The notes beneath the pieces are model-generated. The model worked only from the letters and a program-made list of their open reading frames with translations. It was not told the DNA's origin and made no database searches. Position numbers and translations under genes: made by a program. A stretch of DNA of 64,000 nt from Phytophthora quininea (Eukaryota; Oomycota; Peronosporomycetes; Peronosporales; Peronosporaceae), in contig JAAVTG010000552.1 in the NCBI GenBank assembly GCA_011947345.1, positions 1 through 64,000 of the forward strand. Reading direction: 5' to 3'. This document shows, piece by piece, positions 22,312 through 33,527 of the stretch. Positions within the stretch are counted from its first letter, which is position 1; each line of letters begins with the position of its first letter.

Positions 22312-24252
22312 CTACACGAGAACTTGGACCTGGAACAGCCCCGGTTTTCCGTCGTCCTTGTGCTCATCGAGTTCGTCGTCGCTCAAATCGACGTCGTCCT
22401 CATCTTCGCCGTAGAAGCTGCTGCCGAGGTCCGAGCCGAGACTGTCTCGATAGCTGTCGCTGGCCAGCTCGCTTAGGAGCGGATCGTTCTTCTCCTCCCG
22501 GGTCAGTTCATGCTCAAAGTCGTAGAACCCACGGCTTTTGATGACTCGGCTGCTTCGAAGCGGGTTTGCACGGCGATTGATGTCGCCTCGCCTGTCCGCT
22601 GCTGTTGGAGAAGTCGTGGCACGCGGTAGTGGGCCATCATGGGCTTGTGGTTGAGACTTGGGACTCAACGGGACGAAGACGCTCTCGCCGATCAACGACT
22701 GGTTTAATTGGCTATCGTCGAGAGCTGGAACGACTGGGTTCGGCTGGTAGCGTGACAGTCGCTGGAAGCGTGGCGAGGACTCCGGGTATTTCACTAGTGG
22801 GCTGGGCGCCGCAAAGTCCGCCATGGACATCGGACTTGGCGGTTGTCGTCGTCGGCCCTGCGGTACTGCGTTGCGGTCATCATCAAGTGTTAGATTCCCA
22901 AGAGACTGGTTGACTCGGTTGAACTGGGAGAGTGCTGGTGCTGTTGGTGCATCTTCAGACCCATTTGGGAAAGCATCGTGTCCACGTACGTTGGCCACAT
23001 CGAACGCCACAGATTGGATTGGCGACAGCTTCTGCTGATACGCAACGGCTCGAATTTGCTGCTGCGTCTGCAGCTCTGCCTTCTGTTGGTCGTTTAGAGC
23101 CCGCTGTGCGTCCATAAGGCTCGCCATCTTTTCGTTCTCGAGTTGCAACAGCGCTCGTTGCACACGAAGCTCTTCTTTCTCACGTCGCACTTCGTCTCGC
23201 TCACGGCGAAGCTCTTCGCGTTCCTGCCGAATTTCTGTCAGGAGCGCGCGGTATTCGTCAATGCCGTAATTCTGCTGCGGCTGCTGTTCCAGTTGTTGCC
23301 GTGGCGCCTCCACTTCACTATCTTGCGAGTACATGTGTCTTGCTCCTCCAAAATTTCCACCTCCACGATCAAATGTATCTCGTCGCTCGTCCTGTACATT
23401 CATGCGCCCAACACTTTGCGGCATCGGGATCCGCGACGGTGCTGGCGGAGGCATAAACGTCTCTACAGGCGCTGTAGCTCCATACTGCCGTTCTCTTTGT
23501 TCTCGCTGGTAATATGGCGATCGTTCATCATCCTCCAGTGCGTTCCTATTGAATTGCGCACTGTGTCGAAGACTCATAGACATGGACGGCTGGAACTTGC
23601 CACCGTTCTGCTTCGTCGGCATGTCCGGCGACGGGATGGGTCTGTAGGTGTTATTCAGCTCTGTCCGCTGCTCCGTGGACTCTTGTAGTGCAGGAGAAAA
23701 GTGGCCCAGGCGCCTTTGCGCCCTCAGCTGCTGCTCTCTCAGGTATCTCATCTCCTCTCTGGCCGCGTCTTCCTCGCTTCTCCTGCGCTCCGCCTCCTGC
23801 TGCTCTTTGATCCGAGCCTTCTCCTGCACCTGCTCGTCCAACATCCTCTTCCACTGCATTTGCTGGGCCCTTTCTCGCAATCTCTGGCTCGTCTCGCTCT
23901 CGTCTATCACTTTAAACCGTGGGTGGGACGAGTTGACACTGTTCGCCTCGCCCGTGGCGGCCCCTCGGTCTTGCTGCGGCTCGTTGATAAAATCCACGCT
24001 CTGAGTGAATCTCCACGGGGGCGGGGACGCTGCCTCGGCATCGTAGTGGCCGCCGTCGGCCAGCCATTTGGACGGGGAACGCTCGCTGGGGGCCAATTTA
24101 CGCTCGAACTCCTCACGCTCCAGTTGCTCCTGGTGTTGTCTTGCTCGGCGCAGAGCTATCTGATGGTCAAGCTCTCGTGCATAGGCCTCTCGTCGGCGCT
24201 GTACCTCGCGCGGGTCCTCGTCGCTGGCGGCGTCATTGCCTGGCCACAGCAT
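22312..24252 (-). CDS. CSPP1-like coiled-coil protein (centrosome/cilium type)
   Basis: This is a single uninterrupted 646-residue frame from ATG 24252. It has long charged helices in the style of CSPP1 and related spindle-pole proteins: YARELDHQIALRRARQHQEQ near residue 25, KRMLDEQVQEKARIKEQQEA near residue 140, and REEREELRRERDEVRREKEE near residue 360. Between these lie Pro/Ser-rich disordered stretches and an acidic end (DDVDLSDDELDEHKDDG). There is no enzyme motif. The likely role is structural, at microtubule-organising or ciliary sites. Coiled-coil similarity can be generic, so the family label is tentative. It is divergent from the next gene with a 113 bp gap. Confidence 0.55.
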   Translation of the reverse strand: MLWPGNDAASDEDPREVQRRREAYARELDHQIALRRARQHQEQLEREEFERKLAPSERSPSKWLADGGHYDAEAASPPPWRFTQSVDFINEPQQDRGAATGEANSVNSSHPRFKVIDESETSQRLRERAQQMQWKRMLDEQVQEKARIKEQQEAERRRSEEDAAREEMRYLREQQLRAQRRLGHFSPALQESTEQRTELNNTYRPIPSPDMPTKQNGGKFQPSMSMSLRHSAQFNRNALEDDERSPYYQREQRERQYGATAPVETFMPPPAPSRIPMPQSVGRMNVQDERRDTFDRGGGNFGGARHMYSQDSEVEAPRQQLEQQPQQNYGIDEYRALLTEIRQEREELRRERDEVRREKEELRVQRALLQLENEKMASLMDAQRALNDQQKAELQTQQQIRAVAYQQKLSPIQSVAFDVANVRGHDAFPNGSEDAPTAPALSQFNRVNQSLGNLTLDDDRNAVPQGRRRQPPSPMSMADFAAPSPLVKYPESSPRFQRLSRYQPNPVVPALDDSQLNQSLIGESVFVPLSPKSQPQAHDGPLPRATTSPTAADRRGDINRRANPLRSSRVIKSRGFYDFEHELTREEKNDPLLSELASDSYRDSLGSDLGSSFYGEDEDDVDLSDDELDEHKDDGKPGLFQVQVLV

Positions 24253-24365
24253 TTCCCGCCCAAAGCTGCTAACGCTTTGAAAAGCGGTTTCGAATTTGAA
24301 GTTGATAATGCAATATTTCGCGGATCGTCATATTTGCAGTATCGAAAATATCGAAGCTGCTTGCG

Positions 24366-25147
24366 ATGAGCGAGGACGCGGCGTCTTCGTCGTCCAGCAC
24401 GCAGCTGCAAGGTGCCAACTCGTCTCCAGCTTGGTCTGCAGACCTTCCGACAGCTCCTCGCAGCGTGGTTCGCACCACGGAGAAGTCGGTGACGCTGCGT
24501 GTACGCATGGAAGAGAAGTTTTCGGATGGCTCAGACACCCGCCAGCTTTGTACGACCAAGATACTTCCAAGATTGCCACCCAATCAACCATTGGGGCCTG
24601 TGGAAGACGCAGATATCAACGAGATAGTGCTAGAGCTGTACGCAGAGTTGGAGCGCAAGAAACAGTGGCTCAATAAGGAGGAACAGACCTTCCAACAGGG
24701 TCAGCAGAGACTCGGCAGACTGCAGCAACAGCACAAGGCGCTGCTAGACACTCTGGAGCAGTGCAAGTGGCGGAGACGTGAGAAGACCCGCATCCAGAAG
24801 ATGCTGCAAGGTCCGCAGTCGGATTCCAGCAGCGTCGCGAGCTTTGACAGCGGCGACGTCAGTGACAGCGACAGTGACAGCGACCTCGGTCATAAACGGC
24901 GGCGAAGCAGCAATGGTAGCCACCACCGACGAGCCAAAGACGGCGCTAAAAGGAGCGCAAAAGGCTGCGCCGCTTCCAGAAGGAGGTGTCGCTGCAGTTC
25001 CAACTACTGCAGTCGGAATGCCGACGCACTGACTTGGAGGTGGGGAACCTCGTGGCCAATATGAAGCGCGAATACGCCGACTCGTGCTTCTTTGGCGACA
25101 CTGCGAACTTCCTACCCATGCCAGACCGATCGCAGCCAAAACTATAG
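24366..25147 (+). CDS. Small Ser-rich coiled-coil protein, unknown function
   Basis: The ATG at 24366 opens a Ser/Ala-rich start, then EIVLELYAELERKKQWLNKE leading a helical coiled coil (QQGQQRLGRLQQQHKALLDT). An acidic Ser/Asp run (SDSDSDSDLG) is followed by a basic patch. A frame break near 24955 (at AAAAGG) separates this from a sensible C-terminus (FQLLQSECRRTDLEVGNLVA; ADSCFFGDTANFLPMPDRSQ) ending at 25147. The region after the break is clearly coding, because it continues the helical pattern. I do not recognise the family. Confidence 0.6.
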
Positions 25148-25252
25148 CGCGGAGACATTCAAGTTATTTTTTTTTACGAACGAGCACAAATCGTGTACAT
25201 GATGTGGTTGTCTATTGCAGCGCTGGGTGGTCTGCTTCTCCCTAAACACTAT

Positions 25253-26917
25253 CTAAACGAGTGCACGGTGCGGAACAGTGTTGCCAATCGGCAGCGGCGA
25301 AATCATGGGCGAGAAGATTGGGCGCGTGCTGTGCATCACAGCCACGGAATGCGCACCGCCGGCAGAGACCTGACGAACGGGGATCGGGCCAAGGTCCAGG
25401 CGCGTGGGCACTCCCAGAGACTTCATATCGGCTAGGCCGAGACGTCCGTGGCTGTAAGAGTGGGGAGTTCGTTCAGATACAATTCAAGTCCATAAAGACT
25501 AAAACAACGTACTCGGATCTTCCTGCGACGTAGGCGATGCCATCGCTGGTGACAAACAAAGTGTGGGAACCTCCGCACGCCGCCTGAATCACCAGCTTGC
25601 CCTTCAGTGCCTTCACCTGCATGTTACCATCAAACTCGAGGTCAGCGAAGGAAATTCCATTGCTGATCAAGATTTCTATCGCCTCACCAAGTGAGGACGA
25701 GTTCGACTCTTGGTGTCGCCAAGCCCAAGACGGCCATATTCACCACGACCGAAGGAGTAGCAGTCTCCTGACTTGGCCACTACGACCGTGTGCCAGCCAC
25801 CACACGAAACACGTCTGCAAGAAGACACCACGAAATTCGTCAGTTCACTCAGCACCTCGCTCACAATAAAATAAAAATCAAACGACGTACAGAGCTGGGA
25901 TCTCGTCGAAATACTCGACACGCTTCGGGGTCTGCTGGTCGGAAGTCTGTCCCACGCCGAGCATGCCGTAGTCTTCCTTCCCCCAGACGTAGACGTGTCC
26001 TTCCTCCGTCACAGCAGCGGAGTGGAAAGCTCCGCAAGCCACCTGAACGACCTTCTCGCCGTTAAAACCCTCCAGCAAATGCGGTCGACTCACTCCAAGC
26101 AGACCTTCGTCCTCAGTGTCTTTCAACCACGCAGCGCCGATACCCAATTGCCCACTATCACCACGGCCCCAGACGTAAACCCGTCCCAGGTTTGTCAATG
26201 CAGCTGTGTGAGTTCCTCCGCAACTGACCTTCACAACACTTTCATCGACGCCGTCTTCCAAAATCGGACACTTGACCGGCAGCAGCACGTGCAGTTTGCG
26301 CTTCACCTCTCCGTCTTGATCTTCCACCGCAACAGAGTCATCAATGTCCAGCTTCTCCTTTGGCAGTCCCAATTGTCCCCAGTGTGCTTCGCCCCACATA
26401 TACAACGAACCTACAAGCACAAAAACACATAAATTCTCCTTCCAAAATGTTGATACGTTTGCAACTCAACCCACCGTCATTGGTAACAGCGGCAGAGTGG
26501 CAGCCTCCACACGAGATGTAGTCCACCACCAAGTTGTTCTTCTCAAAAACTCGATCTTCTGCGGCACGTTGATGCTCTTGTGGTCTCCGTGGCCCAGTTG
26601 GCCCATCTACAATGCACATGGCCAGTCAATGGACCACCTCCTTCAGTAGTATAATGTGTAGTAGCTGCTACGCACCGATCCCCAGCCCCACGAGTAGACG
26701 CTGCCGCTGGCTGTGAGTGCCATCGTGTGGCGCGAGCCGCAGGACACGGCCGCGATCTCCTCGCCAATCAGTGTGCCGATCTGCTTGGGGAAGTTGGAGG
26801 CCGACACCTCGTCGAGCGCCATCGTGGGTCGCCGCTTAGCGCCGGTGCCCACCTGACCGTCGTCGTTGCAGCCGAACGCCACCACCGCGCTTTCCGAGGC
26901 GCCTGTTGTCATGCTCA
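25253..26917 (-). CDS. RCC1-repeat (regulator of chromosome condensation-like) protein
   Basis: This is a seven-bladed propeller made of RCC1 repeats, each with the S/ACGxxHtxa...vY.WG..xxGQLG signature. Examples are VSCGSRHTMALTASGSVYSW, VSCGGTHTAALTNLGRVYVW, VACGAFHSAAVTEEGHVYVW, VSCGGWHTVVVAKSGDCYSF and AACGGSHTLFVTSDGIAYVA. The start is ATG 26917 (MSMTTGASESAVVAFGCNDD) and the stop is at 25253. There are four short introns. One frame break lies near 26555 in a TTTTTG-type run. Proteins of this kind act as exchange factors, ubiquitin-ligase parts or scaffolds. With no other domain attached, the role here is open. Confidence 0.88.
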
Positions 26918-27091
26918 TTTCGCTTGCAATTCCTCTCGGTAGTCTTGACGATGCCGCGGTGAATGCAAAAGTGAATGCAAAGTTTCTGCTTGGAGTTGAA
27001 ATTTTACATAGAATCGGATTATTGCGTATTCGAGCATACAAAGTCGAAGATATCGCTAACGTAGTGAATCTGTTTAGTGTAGTGACTTCGT

Positions 27092-28488
27092 TTAACTGCG
27101 GTCGTCAGGAACTGTTGCATCTGCTGTTTGCAGCATCTGCGCCTTAAGAATGTGCAGCCTCGGCCCGCGCAGTCGGTTCTTGCTCTCGAGTTGCCGCTTG
27201 ATGGCGGCGAATTTGACTGCGTTTGCATGGCGCGGAGCTTTGGTAGTGATGGTGAGCGAATGCTGCACGGGGAGTTCGTCTCGGGGCCCAATTTGTCGTC
27301 GTCTTCGTCGTTGTTAATAGACTCGCCCACGTACTTCTTTGCTGTAATGGACAGTGGTTTCTTGACTTGCTGCACCAGCATCCGCGTGGTGCGATTGACT
27401 TGGAACTGGCGCTTGTATTTGGCAAGTAGTCGCTCGCGGAAATCGGCAGTCTTGGCTTTCTGATTCCGTGCCAACATTTCACGGCGGTAGATCTCCGTTG
27501 GGTCGGGTACTTGATCGTCACCTGCAGAGCTCGACACTGGTGACGGCTTTTATGACCACGAAAGAGTCGTTGGATCTTCACTGCCGGAGACTGCTGGATG
27601 CCCTTCAGCCAACCTTTTGTCGCTTGAACTCGTGGAACACCATCCGAGTAGTGAGACCTCGCCAGTGAGACTGGATGCGACGCACCAACTCGTGCTCTCG
27701 GCGCAGCACGCGTCTCGTGATCTCCATGACGTTATTCTCCACCTTGATCAATGTCGGTTTACCGCCAGAGCGGCGCACGTACTCTCGGTAGTTCCAGTAG
27801 AAGACATTGAGCTCTGCTCCGGTGGCATACCAGAAAACCGGAGGCTCGTTTGATCGAACTGCCAGCGCATAGGTGAGAATTGCTGGTGCCATGAAGCGGA
27901 TAATGCGCAGACATCGCTCAATTAAGGTTCGTCTGCGTGCCTGCATACCCTCACCCGCGACTGCAACTTGGTAGCTGCACGGTTGATTTTGCGACGATAT
28001 CGTTCTCGAGCGAGAAGCCGACGACGGTATTCGAGGCGATCAAGAAATCCACGAGCGATCCGCTGGAGCAGCGCGGTCGCAGGACCACGGCGGCGCTCAA
28101 ACTCTTTGATCGCATCCCGCTCCTCCTCAATCTGCTCCTGGAAGCTCACGACTCCAGCTCGAAGGTATCGAGTACTTCCGCATCCAGGACATTTCGGCAC
28201 CTGCTCGTACGAAAGTGTCGTATCGGTATCATCTGATGAAGCAGCATTTTGGTCCTCTTTGCGTCGGACGCGTCGTACATCGATAAACGCGATACTGTTG
28301 CAGCGCTGGCATGTGAGGTACGGGGTCATGATGCTGTGCGAGTCGTCGTAAGGTGCCGTCGCCTTTGCACTGATCCTTTGAAAAGCGACATCTTCACTGT
28401 CGGGGGTAGAATCACTTGCGACAGCTTTGGGTGGCGCGCGTAGTTTGTCCGACGAAGAACTTCGCTCGTCGAGTCTTCTGTTGGGCAT
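27092..28488 (-). CDS. IQ-motif protein with a zinc ribbon
   Basis: From ATG 28488, a disordered start leads to a CxxC...CxxC zinc-ribbon-like pair (LTCQRCNSIAFIDVRR; PKCPGCGSTRYLRAG). At least four IQ-type helices follow: TALLQRIARGFLDRLEYRRR, AATKLQSRVRV, ELVRRIQSHWRGLTTRMVFH and MKIQRLFRGHKSRHQCRAL. They should bind calmodulin or centrin. The C-terminal part is basic (KYVGESINNDEDDDKLG) and after a last frame change reads KRQLESKNRLRGPRLHILKA to a stop at 27092. Breaks lie near 27955, 27600, 27535 and 27220. Together with IFT140, 122 bp away on the same strand, a flagellar or cytoskeletal role is an inference. No family name is certain. Confidence 0.65.
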
Positions 28489-28610
28489 GGTCTTTCATCG
28501 CGTCGTTTCATGGGATTCCTCGAGTCAAGACTCTTGACTCAAGACTTTTGATCGATCACTACGACTTTGTTTAGGTTGGAAGGACAAACTATATGTAAAA
28601 CACCTCGAAG

Positions 28611-31600
28611 CTATTCGTCCTCAGCGATATCTTCCTCCATCTCGTCTTCGACTTCGCCGTCATCTCTCATTTTCGCCTCCTCGCGTGAGTTCGGGCGACT
28701 CATCATTGCCTCACGAGATCCTGGACGACTGTGTTCACGAGAACCTGGAAAGCTAGCTTCACGAGAACTCGGACGACTTGATTTTGCCTCGCGAGAACCT
28801 GGTCGGCTCGATTGGGCCTCGCGTGAACCTGGACGGCTCGACTCTTTATTGTCACTGCGTGGAGGTCTTTGACGCCGGTCGTCCGATAAGAACACCCCAA
28901 GCTTTGCTTGCACAGCCTCCACCACTCGTGGATCAATATAAGTCTTGAGGGTGAGGCCCTTAAGTCTCATCTCCTCCATGGTCTCGAGACTCTTATTCAG
29001 CTCTCCTTCCTCGTAATAAGCCTCCGCCAGCATGGCGTATGCATCGCCCACTCGAATGGCCTCTTCGATGCCAGGCTCATCCAGCAGTTTGGCGACGATA
29101 TCCATCATTTCCTTGGGGTTTCGCTTCGCTTGCTGTCTCGCTACAACAAACTGTTCGATCAAGAGAATTCGTCTCTCGTAGCGCTTCAACAAAGCCTCTT
29201 TTCCGTCTCCGCGTGCTTTCGACACAACTTGCACAGCTTCTTGCAAGGCAGAAATCGCCTTTTCATAGTCGCGATACTCTTCGATCTCGACTTGAGCGCA
29301 GCCAGCATAAAAGTTCCCCAGTTGCTCAAACGCGCGTGCTTTTGTGTAAAAGCCCACGATGTTCTTCATGATCTCCGTGTCCTTGCGCCAGTCCAAATTC
29401 TGCAGGTAGTTTGCTGCCAAAATAAAGATCTGCGCATTGCGTGATACGTTGGCAAAAACACCACCTTTTCGGTATCCCCTGACTTGAGCAAGCACTTCAT
29501 AGCCTTGAGCTTATCGCCAGCTTGAGTGTACTTCTTCGTGGCCAAATGGTACGATCCTTGCTGCTTGCAGCACTTGGCCAGCTTTAACAAAAGCTCTGTT
29601 CGCTTCTTCTTGTCTGCTGGCGAAGCACTGTCATCTCCTTGGGCGGCGTCATTTTTCGGCCATTTCTTCCGAAACTTTGACGTCATGCTTCATGCACACA
29701 TCCAGTGCCTCTACTACCCGCTTCCCAATCAAACACAAGTGAACAGCTTTGGCGTATTGGCCGTTTGCGATGAAGAAGTCTGCACATTTCTTCAAAATAG
29801 CAGGTGATGTGTTGCCAGACCCGCTCAGCTCGTCCGTGAGGTGATGCAGCTCCTCAAAGAGTTGAGCCTGGAAGCACAAGTCGAGTGCTTTAGCCACATT
29901 GCCACCTTTATGGTACAGCTGCACCGCTTTCTCCATCTCGCTCTGTTCCTCAAAATACGCAGCACATTCAAGCATATCGCTTGGTTTACTCATGAGAGCA
30001 AAACCCATGAGATCAGCATCCATGCGATGCTCTTTTGCTAGGCGAATGGCGTGGTTGTAGCAGCCGCCACTAGCGAAAAAGTGAATTGCGTTGGATATCT
30101 CGTTGTGCGCCTCAAACTGGCGTGCAAGGTGGTACGCCGCAGCACGATTTCCACTTGTCTGGGCCACCTTTGCCGCCCCTTGAAAATCCTTCTTAAAGCA
30201 CAGAACACGAACAATTGATAAGTATTCTTTGGCTCGCTGGTAACTCTCAATCGCAGCATCGAACTGCCCTTGACTCTCCTGGAACTGCGCCCACCAAATC
30301 AACAACTCACGGTTGTTCGACGTCGCCACATACTTCTGCAACAGGTCGATTTTCCTAGCTTGAACAGCATGCGAGGGATATCCTTTTGGTGTGTGCCGGC
30401 GTCCTCATAAGCCTCCATCGCCTCCTTGATATCACCAACCTCTTCATAGTTTCGTGCGAGCGCATGGTACGTAGTTTTCAAACGGATCCGATCGCGCTTG
30501 GCAGCCACATCCACCGCCTTTTTCCAGTATCCGCTAGCCTGATAAAGTTTATTGAGCAGGTCGTATCGTCCGCACTCGCGATAAAGCCGAGCTGCATCAT
30601 CGCGCAGTCCTAGTTGGATCGCGACCATGGCGATGGCCACTTCCAATTCAGGTTCTTTCTTGGCTTCTTGAACAGCAGCAGCGCCGCGTGCGTGGCCCAT
30701 ATTTCCGAGACACACCTCGGCCACATCTAGACGCTTTGTCTTCACACACATACGTGCCATGTTTTCCCACACCGACGGGTTCTCAATGAGTTTTACCGAG
30801 CGATACGCTTCATCCATATTGCCGACCGTCATGAAGTAACAGAAGTCAATAAGGGCTTGTCGTGCTTCGCAGTTCACTTTATCAAGCCCCGTAAAATCTC
30901 TCATGATCTGTGTGCGCAGATAGCTTGCTGTGTCATACGTGACGGGAGCTTTTGTCGTAACGGCGTTGTTCTTGTTTCTTCCGACGTGCACCACCGTGGT
31001 GGAATCGTCCGACGAATCATTTTCCACCTTTGCCACGAAATACACTCGCGGGACCTGAATGCCGAGCAACGCGCTGTACTTGAGGTCGAGATCGAAGCTA
31101 TCCTGCATCAGAAGTCCATGATCATTGGAAGCAAAGATGATAGTGACTTCTTTGTCGGAAACGGTGCTTCCACGAGTGCCGATTGCCCCCAAACTGTCGT
31201 CATTGCCCAAGTCTCGTCGGCTTCCAGCTCCACCTCCCAGGGCAGTCAGGCCATCGTTTCCAGTCTTGGACGTCTCACAAATAAGCAATCGCGGTTCTTG
31301 TGGGTCAAAGAAAACCGAGTTGGGGTACCGCGACGCACCAAAGTCGAACTGCTGATAGATGTTAAGATCTGTCTGGAAGAGGAACAGCTTATTCAGTGGC
31401 TCCCGGATTTTCAGTGCTCCTTCGACACGGTCCGCCAAAATGCAGACCCGCGTTCCGTCAGCATTCACACAAATGGAACGCATCACGGCAAATTTGGTTT
31501 CGTCTCCGAAAGCTTCAGACAGGTTGCCCATGCTGCCAAGAGCCTTAGGGTCTCGGCGAGAAACATCGAACACGCGCAGCAGCCCATGATCTGTGCCAAC

Positions 31601-33336
31601 GGCCAGAAATTTACTTTGCAGCGACAACATTGATGGCCGTCCTTCTGCTTCAGTGAAAGATATCGAGTTCTTCACCACGCCTTGGGTGTTGCATATCTCG
31701 ACGTGATTCCCGTTGGCCCGGTAGATCGATTCGCCGCGAACAACCATAGCGCTTGAAAAGCACTTGAACTGGTTGACCAGCTTGGTATCGCCGTCCTTTA
31801 TGTCGTACACTTCAGCCTTCGCGCCGTTCCAAACCACGACCGTTGATCCATCGTGAGAGACGCCTTTGACGCGCAGTGTCGCCTCCAAAGTGGACTGTGT
31901 GATGGTTACACCTGATTGCGAGTCGTCTTGGAACTTCTCAATGGAAAGTGTTTTCGGTCTCACTTGGATTACCGCGGTGTCACCACAAAGCGCGCGCTGC
32001 ATGTTGCCTTCATGCAAGATAACGACGCCCTCGATAGTGTTCGCGTACAAGGCAGGGTGGGCGTTGCTCCAGCCGATGCGCGTGATCGCGCGGCCCACGT
32101 CTGCCGTGAAAAGTAAGTCCCAACGAATAGATACCACAGGCGATGCTCCGTTTTCCGGCGAGGTCTCGACGTAAGACGTCGACCGCCAAAAGAATACTGC
32201 TCCTTGCGCTGTGCCAGCCACCAAGACACGTCTGCGTGGAGAAAAATTAAATTGTTGACGTTGTAGTTAATCCCGCTGGACTTCGGCAGACTCAGCACAT
32301 TATTCTCTTCAGCTCGGATATTCCAAAACCTGACCATAGGCTCACCGGATGCGATAGCTAGCAGCCCGGGACCGGCCCATTTCGTTTCAAGAAGCGAACC
32401 TTCGCCAGCTAGACTCAGTTTGACCTTGGTGATCGGTTTCACAGTGCCGTCGGTAGCACCCACTTGGTATACGATCAACTGCACGGCCCGCGTGATGACA
32501 ATCAAGCGGCTCTGCTCTTCGTAGAACATCATCGATTCGATCGCATGGTTCAGCACTTGGATGTCCGAAATGTGTCCCAAATCGTCCGCGTAGTGCACGG
32601 ACCCCATTTCACCGCCAAAGAAGAACTGCGGACACGCGTGCTGCGAAAAGTTATCACTGTTTAGAGCAGCAAACGGTTGTCAGCTACGCTAACGGATGAA
32701 AAATCATTTGCAAGAGATATTTACCCTTTGGAGTGGCTGTCTTTAACTGCTGGTCTTGTAGCGAAAACACAGTGTGTGAAGCTACCATGACGAGTGTACT
32801 GTGTGCTCAGTGTCAGCTGACTGCGGCTGTCCACTTTCCAGACCGCGAAGATCCCGTTCTCGTCGGCAGACATGAGGCGGTTGCCTGAAGGTGCCCACTT
32901 CAAAAGCCCCACTCGACTCGAGTGCGGGAGTTCACCTCCCGCGACGCCTGGTCCTTAAACACCCACAGGGACACCATGCCTACCAAAATATCAAGTCCAT
33001 TAGCAGAAAGAAAACACAGGAAAGAAGAATCAAAACGAATTTACCGTCACTCCAGCCGACTGCGAGAGCGCCGCCACGAGGTTGCCAGGCCATCGAGACC
33101 ACATCGGCGGATCGTGAATAGTTATCCACCCCTGTTGCTTCTCGCCCTATCGGAATACCTTTTTTAGTTTTTATTTTACTGATGCAGCGAAGGTTTGGAC
33201 GTACTTCGTCTGTGAAGAAGTGGATCTCTCGGTTCTCCAGCGCAACGGCCAGCACGGGATCCAGCTCTCCCCATACTGAGCATACCTGCCGCAGGTTAGC
33301 CGGCACCTGCACGTTGTAGTCGTAGAACAGCGCCAT
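28611..33336 (-). CDS. IFT140: Intraflagellar transport protein 140 (IFT-A complex)
   Basis: This is a core IFT-A subunit for retrograde transport and membrane-cargo entry in cilia and flagella. The start [13 protein letters not shown] (ATG 33336) matches the family start. A WD40 region follows ([40 protein letters not shown]), then the long TPR solenoid with near-identical landmarks: [40 protein letters not shown] and [20 protein letters not shown]. Introns lie only in the 5' third (around 33150-33207, 32910-33037 and 32660-32720). Four frame breaks fall on short homopolymers (near 32244, 30355, 29660 and 29460). An extra break is likely near 32905. The C-terminus carries a serine/arginine repeat tract before an acidic end (see the repeat feature). 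Confidence 0.95.
28690..28850 (-). repeat. In-frame [12 protein letters not shown] tandem repeats in the IFT140 tail
   Basis: About seven imperfect copies of an 8-12 residue unit occur in a row, of the form S-R-P-G/S/N-S-R-E-A/E with a short spacer (for example [54 protein letters not shown]). At DNA level the copies share a tcgcgagaacctggacgact-like core on the + strand. They lie between the conserved TPR end and the acidic terminus, and lengthen the tail beyond what I know for animal IFT140. Confidence 0.8.
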
Positions 33337-33527
33337 CGGGGGAATCCAATCTTGCTCCCGTGGAGAGGCGCCAATATCCAAGTTGAAGTGACAGTCTATA
33401 TTGGAAGTTTAGGCTAGGCAGTGGGTAATTTATGTAACGTTTGTGTACGATTTCTGCCTCAAGCATTTGACTGGTGGCGGCCAACCGAGACACTTGCTCA
33501 AGCGTTGCAACAGCGCAGACTGCGACC

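Noticed and set aside
28611..33336. IFT140 as several separate genes or a pseudogene
   Set aside because: Pieces are collinear with one IFT140, and breaks sit on homopolymers and are fixed by one base each; no domain is lost.
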